Shown piece after piece: positions 57,883-64,000 of a DNA stretch of 64,000 nt (positions are counted from its first letter, which is position 1; every line of letters starts with the position of its first letter). Both the position numbers and the translations under genes were made by a program. The stretch is taken from contig JASWHV010000005.1 of assembly GCA_030760725.1 (NCBI GenBank), forward strand, positions 96,478,622 to 96,542,621, read 5' to 3'. The DNA is from Neostapfia colusana. Its lineage: Eukaryota > Streptophyta > Magnoliopsida > Poales > Poaceae. The notes below the pieces were generated by a model, which was given only the letters and a program-made list of their open reading frames with translations, was not told where the DNA came from and made no database searches.

Positions 57883-58997
57883 GGGGTGAGCTCCAAAGCC
57901 GGACCGTGTAACCTACACTGGGTTAAGGTCCGATGCCGGACGACACACCTATCGTAGGTGTGATCTCTGAAGCCGGTCGCCACCCCACAGGGGTGAACAC
58001 CGAAGCTAGACCGTGTGCCCTACACTGGGCTAAGGTCCGATGCCGGACGACACACCTATCACAGGTGTGATCTCCGAAGCCGGTCGCCACCCCACAGGGG
58101 TGAACACCGAAGCCGGACCGTGTGCCCTACACTGGGCTAAGGTCCGATGCCGGACGACACACCTATCGCAGGTGTGATCTCCGAAGCCGGTCGCCACCCC
58201 ACAGGGATGAACACCGAAGCCGGACCGTGTGCCCTACACTAGGCTAAGGTCCGATGCCAGACGACACACCTATCGCAGGTGTGATCTCCGAAGCCGGTCG
58301 CCACCCCACAGGGGTGAACACCGAAGCCGGACCATGTGCCCTACACTGGGCTAAGGTATGATGCCGGACGACACATCTATCGCATGTGTGATCTCCGAAG
58401 CCGGTCGCCACCCCACAGGGGTGAACACCGAAGCGGAACCGTATGCCCTACACTGGGCTAAGGTCCGATGCCGGACGACACACCTATCGCAGGTGTGATC
58501 TCCGAAGCCGGTCGCCACCCCACAGGAGTGAACACCGAAGCCGGATCGTGTGCCCTACACTGGGCTAAGGTCCGATGCCGGACGACACACCTATCGCAGG
58601 TGTGATCTCCGAATCCGGTCGCCACCCCACAGGGGTGAACACCGAAGCCGGACCGTGTGCCCTACACTGGGCTAAGGTCCGATGCCGGACGACACACCTA
58701 TCGCAAGTGTGATCTCCGAAGCCGGTCGTCACCCCACAGGGGTGAACACCGAAGCCGGACCGTATGCCCTACACTGGGCTAAGGCCCGATGCCGGGACGA
58801 CACACCTATCGCAGGTGTGATCTCCGAAGCCGGTCGCCACCCCACAGGGGTGAACACCGAAGCCGGACCATGCGCCCTACACTGGGCTAAGGTCCGATGC
58901 CGGACGACACCCCTATCGCAGGGGTGATCTCCGAAGCCGGTCGCCACTCCACAGGGGTGAACACCGGAGTCGGACCTTGCGCCCTACACTGGGCTAA
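57883..58997 (+). repeat. Array 1 in H: about 107-bp unit, ten copies
   Basis: The phrase GAACACCGAAG recurs about every 107 bases (57993, 58100, 58207, 58314, 58421, 58528, 58635, 58743, 58850, 58958). Each unit carries CACACCT-ATCGC-AGGTGTG and CACCCC-ACA-GGGGTG, two hairpin-forming inverted repeats. Copies are 90-98 percent alike by eye. Any frames reflect the lack of stops in the unit. Confidence 0.93.
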
Positions 58998-59029
58998 GCT
59001 ATGAAGACGCACATCACCCCTCCGCAGGT

Positions 59030-60000
59030 GTGAGCTCTAATGCCGGACCTCACGCCCTCCGTGGGCCTGAGCTCCGATGACTTCCGGACCTCCGCCCCCA
59101 CAGCTGGGCCGAGCTCCGAGGCCAGCCCTCGCTCTCCTTTCAGAGGCGAGCGCTGATGCCGGACCTCACGCCCTCCGTGGGCTTCAGCTCCGATGACTTC
59201 CAGACCTCCACCCCCGCAGCCGTGCCGAGCTCCGAGGCCAGCCCTCGCCCTCCTTTCAGAGGCGAGCCCTGATGCCGGACCTCACGCCCTCCGTGGGACT
59301 GAGCTCCGATGACTTCCGGACCTCTGCCCCCACAGCCGGGCCGAGCTCCGATGCCAGCCCTTGCCCACTTTTCAGAGGCGAGCCCTGATGCCGGACCTCA
59401 CGCCCTCCGTGGGCCTGAGCTCCGATGACTTCCGGACCTCCGCCCCCGCAGCCGGGCCGAGCTCCAACGCTAGCCCTCGCCCTCCTTTCAGAAGCGAGCC
59501 CTGATGCCGGACCTCACGCCCTCCGTGGGCCTGAGCTCCGATGACTTCCGGACCTCTGCCCCCAGGCCGAGCGCCGATGCCAGCCCTCGCCCTCTTTTCA
59601 GAGGCGAGCCCTGATGTCAGACCTCACGCCCTCCGTGGGCCTGAGCTCCGATGACTTCCGGACCTCTGCTCCCGCAGTCGGGCCGAGCTCCGAGGCCAGC
59701 GCTCCCCTCCTTTCAGAGGCGAGCCCTGATGCCAGACCTCACATCCTCCGTGGGCCTGAGCTCCGATGACTTCTGGACCTCTGCCCCCACAGCCGGGCCG
59801 AGCTCTGATGCCAGCCCTCGCCCTCGTTTTAGAGGCGAGCCCTAATGCCGGACCTCACGCCTTCTGTGGGCCTGAGCTCCGATGACTTCTGGACCTCCGC
59901 CCCCACAGCTGGGCCGAGCTCCGATGCCAGCCCTCGCTCTCTTCTTAGAGGAGAGCCCTGATGCCGGACCTCACGCCCTCCGTGGGCCTGAGCTCTAATG
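59030..60000 (+). repeat. Array 2 in H: about 117-bp unit, eight to nine copies
   Basis: Unit phrase GATGCCGGACCTCACGCCCT followed by CTCCGTGGGCCTGAGCTCC, GATGACTTCCGGACCTC, GCCGGGCCGAGCTCC and TTTCAGAGGCGAGCCCTG. Starts near 59040, 59156, 59272, 59388, 59502, 59614, 59729, 59842 and 59959. Unit length varies slightly by small deletions. Degenerate shorter units of the same words continue to about 60235. Confidence 0.9.
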
Positions 60001-60337
60001 ACTTCCCGGACCACCCCTCTTCTCAGAGGCGGAGCTCCGATGCCGGACCTCACGCCCTCTGCTGGCCTGAGCTCCGATGCCGGCCCTCGCCCTCTCCTCA
60101 GAGGCGAGCTCCGAAGCCGGACCTCACCCTCTCCTCAGAGGCGAGCTTCGAAGTCGGACCTCCCCCTTTCACAAGGGCTGAGCTCCGATGCCAGGCTTCA
60201 CCGTCTCCTCAGAGGCTGAACTCCGAAGCCGTTAAGACCCTGCCAGCACAGGGAGTACTCAAGAAAAGAAAGTGCACGGGTAGGAGAAGGCCCCACCTCG
60301 GGCTCGTTACCTCCACCGAGGTGAGCCCGGGGGCCAC

Positions 60338-61526
60338 TGTCGGTACCCTCAATACCGGGTACCCCCGCGCACAGGGTAAAACTTCCTAAGGACCTTGCCC
60401 CCTACGCAGGGGCGAGGTTTGAAGGCGCCACGTGTCCAGCGGGGCCGGAGCTCCCCTCTCCACGGAGGATAGCTCCGAGCCTGCCACGTGGCCCAGGAGG
60501 CCGGACCTCACCCCCTCTGCAGGGGCGAGCTCCAAAGGCGCCACGTGTCCAGTGGGGCTGGAGCTCCCCTCCCCTCGAAGGATAGCTCCGGGCCTGCCAC
60601 GTGGCCTAGGAGGCCGGACCTCACCCCCTCCGCAAGGGCGAGCTCCGAAGGCGCCATGTGTCCAGCAGATCCGGGGCACTCCCCTCCTCAAAGGATAGCT
60701 CCGAGCCTGCCACGTGGCCCAGAAGACCGGACCTCACCCCCTCCGCGGGAGTGAGCTCCGAAGGCTCCACGTGTCCGGCGGAGCCGGAGCTCCCCCTTTC
60801 CCTAGAGGAGAGCTCCGAGTCGGACACGTGGCCTGCAGAGCAGTGCTGCTGGCCGGCGCGGTAGGCTGTGGGAGTAAAGGCGCGCCTTCCCGAGACGAAG
60901 AGGCGCAGCGCACGCCTGTTAGGAGGCACTGTGATCAGTCACAGTCAGGACAGGCGTACAGTGTCTGAAGCTGCAGGCCATTGAAAGCAGCGACAAGACC
61001 GGACAAGATGTGCCCTGCCACCCCTGCCATCGCCAACGACTACATGCTACACTTAGCCTGCGGCATGGGCAGGGCGGCAGGACGAGGACTTCGACGCCAG
61101 CGCCAAGACATAATAGCTGGTAGGAAATCACCCTGGGGCCACCTGTCGGGTCCCGGGCCCACCTTGTAAGCCGCTCGAGCCTTGGACTATAAAAGGCTCG
61201 GGTAGGCAACGTTAGCAAAGGTTGGCACTCCAGCCATTTGCCCGCTTGGGTTCGAATTCTGTGAACTCGCATCCTAGGAATTACTCACCCTCAAGCTCAG
61301 AACTCCGGTTCTGAGCAACAAGCAATACAGCGAGCACCTCTGCTCACCGTGGACATAGGGTTTTACGCTCCGGCGGCCTGAACCACGTAAAACTCGCCGT
61401 GTCAAGCTTCTCCCTCACTCGTCCCTAACGCTGAAGCTCTCCGCAAGTGTCTAGTCCCTCCAAAAAAGAACCTCCGCGGGCTGCCCAGAGCAGGTCCGGG
61501 GGATGTGTCGACCACACACTTCGACA
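60338..61526 (+). repeat. Element H 3' LTR
   Basis: TGTCGGTACC start after GGGGGCCAC, the same CACGTG series (perfect cores near 60430, 60486, 60543, 60599, 60709, 60768 and 60825), TATAAAAG 61188-61195, end TTCGACA at 61526. A few short deletions relative to the 5' copy, for example near 60885. Confidence 0.92.
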
Positions 61527-61640
61527 GTGAAATCTTCAGAAATTGTCTAGATATTAAGGCCTCAAAATTTTAAGTTTAAATAAGCAATTTGGGAAGTTAA
61601 TGAATAATGATTAAAGTTAACATTTGGTTGATCATGATAG

Positions 61641-62056
61641 ATGGCTGGAAGAGGAAAAGGTCGTGGTGCCAACCCCAACAACAACAACGATGAGGCCGCC
61701 AATCCTCACCTTCGTGGAGGGCAAGACAGGGGTGATCACCGTAAAGGAGCTGATCCTATCTACCAAATGATCGAAAATCAGAATCAGCTCATCCAGAGTT
61801 TAACTCAAGTGGTGGCCAACTTACACCAAGCTCCACCCCCACAAGCTGCACCACGTCAACCAAGGTTGAGTGAGTTTCTGGGAACTCAACCCCCAAAGTT
61901 TGCAAGTGCTGCTGAACCTCTGGAGGCAGATGACTGGCTAAAGACCATAGAGAGCAAGATGAGGATCATACAATGCCAAGGGTATGAGAGGGTGCTGTTT
62001 GCCTCTCACCAATTGCATGGACCTGCTGCTGATTGGTGGACCGCTTACGTGGCAGC
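61641..62056 (+). pseudogene. Element G gag, N-terminal part, cut by J
   Basis: ATG 61641 (MAGRGKGRGANPNNNN, basic and Asn-rich). The Gln-rich stretch IENQNQLIQSLTQVVANLHQ precedes the gag domain: LSEFLGTQPPKFASAAEPLE, DDWLKTIESKMRIIQCQGYE, FASHQLHGPAADWWTAYVAA. It is open for 139 codons, then J's LTR begins after VAA where relatives continue with the WWxAY...F segment. Truncation by insertion, not decay. Confidence 0.88.
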
Positions 62057-64000
62057 TGTAAGGGCCTCAGTTTTTGACACTCATTTGCAGTGTTCATCAC
62101 CACACCACACACCTCATTTGAGCAAGAATGATGAACACAAATAAAGAGCAAGTAACAACTATCAACATGCTCATTAGAGAGCAAACTTACACATTGCAAA
62201 AGTGGTATTTCCCACATGTGATATAGATGGGCTGGACATATGAAAACTCCTACATTTTGCTAAGGATGTCCATGCCAAGTTTCACCCAAATTCAAAACCT
62301 TTTTGAGGTCATTTTGGGTATAGTTAGGAAGAGGGCAGTTTGAAACTATATTCAAATTCAAACTATTTTCACCCACTGAATTTAAAAGTGGAAGGCATAT
62401 TCTCACTCAGCACATTTTTGTGAGCTCACACACCAATTTTCACTCCATTTGGAGTTGATCTTGACATGAGCTAAGGGGGAGAAATCCAAACTTTATTTGA
62501 ATTTCAAACTGAACTTGTGCTGAAATTCATTCAAACCAAACCTCATTTGAACTTTGATCAATTCAAATGGCTCTTGGGTGAATAATTTGAATTGCCAAGG
62601 GTAGAATAGGGTTCACTGTTTACCACAGCTGTTAGGAATAAATTTCAGAGGTTAAAAGAGGAGTGGGACCCACATGTCAGCCTCTGCCTCAAAGAAAACC
62701 GACTGAACCACAGTTCAGTCGGTTCCCGGCAGCTGTGCGCGCGCGCCACCGAAGGGGGCAGCCGGCGCCAGCTCCTGCTGCGTGCCCCAAGCCGGAGACC
62801 AGCCGGCCGGGCTATTTATTCCCTCCCCGGCGTGCTTCAGTCACCATTTCCCCGAGCTACCGACGTGCACGACTGCTTTTCCCACTGCCATCACCGGCGC
62901 TCGAGTTCCTGCTTGATCAAGCCGATCGCAGCTCCCTATTTCCATTCCAAGGTCCCAGCAAGGTACTAGCGACCATCCTCCATCCTCCCCATTGCTAGAA
63001 ATCGATTGAAACCGAGTGATATCGGCTGTGCCGAAAGATCGAACTCGGAACTAGAAACCGCCGCACCTCGGGCTCTCGTGGATAGCCCAACCTGGGCGTT
63101 GTCACGCCCAAGCCAAGGCACCCTTGGACGCGCAGGTGACCAGTGCTGCTCATCCCCGAGCCACAGCTCGAGTGGTTGCTCACCGGCGGCGAATTTCCAC
63201 TTTTCCCCTTTCTGTGTACAGAACGACCTTCGGGTACGATTCTGTTTAATTCGTGCTCTAGAAAGGATTAGAGGGCCTCAGGCCACTCCCACACGAGCTA
63301 GACACGGTAACGCACAAGTTGCCTTCACAACTCTGGGCCGGAGAACCTCTGTGCCCGGCGTTATTCAAGGTCTACTAATGGCGGAACGAACGGGGGGTAT
63401 CGGGCGCACGGTGAGGTCCTATTTCGGGCCTTCCCCGGGCTGCCCCGAGTTCATGTCGACCTTCTCTGAGGTCCACTGATGCTCCCCGACCGATTTCCCA
63501 AGTAGCTGAGGTACTAGGAGAGTCAGCCGACATGGCCGAAGTCATTCCGATATGGCGGCTCGTCGCCGACCATGCTCCGGCCGTTGTCATGAGCAGCTGA
63601 CCCTCGGATCATGTTCCCCAAGTAAAAGTAGGCAGGGGCGGCCAGAATCAAGAAGTTTGGAGCTGTACAGCAGCCAGCGGCGAGCCCTCCGGCGAGGTCC
63701 CTCGGCGGCGGGGCGCGGGTGTCGCGAGGTTGAAGAAGGGGGTGGACCCCAGCTGTCAGCGGCCGATATTTTGAATCGGGATCCGGCTGCGGTCGGGATC
63801 GGGTGTGCTGGCGCGCAAAATCCTTGTGGGCCGCGGTGTGCTGTCGCTTCGGCGTGCGACGCGTGTCCCCTGGACCCACGCGCGAGTTTAAACTTTTCCC
63901 CGATTTTCAGATTTCCTTCAAACTTCAAATCCTTATAACTTTGGCTAGAAAGCTCCAAATTGAGTGAACCAAATTTTGCTGGATTCAGCTCTCTGAGTAC
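62057..64000 (+). repeat. Element J 5' LTR, truncated by window end
   Basis: TGTAAGGGCC at 62057, inside G's gag. Order and content match the reverse complement of the E/B/I-type LTR: A+T-rich start, then GTGGGACCCACATGTCAGCC (62664), an AACCGACTGA stretch and a GC-rich part to 63900. So J belongs to that family in plus orientation, and about 1.94 kb of an expected near-4 kb LTR is visible. Candidate duplication GCAGC (62052-62056) is unverified. No gene. Confidence 0.75.

Larger units (their letters stand above)
55968..61526 (+). mobile_element. Element H: non-autonomous Tat element (5.6 kb)
   Basis: LTRs 55968-57190 and 60338-61526, Tat-type primer site at 57193 and polypurine tract at 60327-60337, but no gag, pol or antisense ORF. 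The internal 3.1 kb is the D-like leader start, a short piece resembling D's integrase region near 14010, D-like 3' untranslated sequence (57500-57880) and two tandem arrays. It must depend on proteins of a D-like partner (inference). LTR copies differ by roughly 4-5 percent by eye. Confidence 0.88.
51321..62056 (+). mobile_element. Element G: RIRE3/RIRE8-like Ty3/gypsy, 5' part, split by H and J
   Basis: 5' LTR 51321-54745, primer site 54750, extra ORF 54969-55778, then after H (55968-61526) gag from 61641, which is cut by J at 62057. It sits in TNP2; the candidate duplication GCGGT (51316-51320) cannot be checked because the other end is outside. Related to A and F by LTR and gene order. 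Both open frames are uninterrupted, suggesting a fairly young element. Confidence 0.88.

Noticed and set aside
57883..60000. CRISPR-like or bacterial repeat array
   Set aside because: Units are contiguous head-to-tail copies of over 100 bp without variable spacers, within a plant LTR element.

Overview
The window is nuclear DNA from a grass (Poaceae), probably a large, repeat-rich genome; the species cannot be named from sequence alone. Essentially all of it is transposable elements nested inside one another. The evidence is plant Ty3/gypsy polyproteins of the Tekay and Tat types, a CACTA (En/Spm-type) transposon with a TNP2 transposase, initiator-tRNA-Met primer-binding sites, long TG...CA LTRs and matched target-site duplications (TSDs). 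I found no host gene, rRNA, tRNA, CRISPR array or bacterial feature.

Layout, with letters used throughout. A (1-3538, +) is a decayed Tekay-like element. It is cut at 3539 by B (-), a second Tekay-like element that runs discontinuously to 38738. B's 3' LTR is split by D (7001-32877, +; TSD GATTC), a Tat-lineage element with gag-pol, an antisense ORF and repeat-rich LTRs. D is itself split by E (18182-31382, -; TSD GAGAT), a nearly intact Tekay chromovirus. B's pol is also split by a solo LTR, F (35106-37870, +; TSD CTCAT), and by C (38739-41727 and beyond, +), a third gypsy type whose gag is cut by a CACTA transposon (from 41728, -). The CACTA holds a solo LTR, I (43671-47511, -; TSD CCTCC), and is cut inside its transposase by G (from 51321, +), a RIRE3/RIRE8-like element. 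G contains H (55968-61526, +), a short non-autonomous Tat element, and its gag is cut at 62057 by the LTR of J, which runs off the window. The other halves of A, B, C, the CACTA, G and J should lie to the right of the window (A's LTR also starts to its left).

Coding capacity. No element is fully intact. E comes closest: one gag-pol frame broken by three stop codons and an in-frame loss of part of the reverse transcriptase. D's gag-pol has five stop codons up to the protease and three frameshifts further on. G retains an open extra ORF upstream of gag and an open gag start. The CACTA TNP2 is broken, and its second gene is split by solo LTR I.

Most unusual content. The D/H pair looks like an autonomous Tat element and a deletion derivative that kept LTRs, primer site and 3' region, lost gag-pol, and gained two tandem arrays (about 107 bp and 117 bp units, the first with two hairpins per unit). 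The LTRs of both carry regularly spaced CACGTG (G-box) repeats. D's RT/RNase H linker holds ten 21-bp repeats encoding a heptad-like motif.
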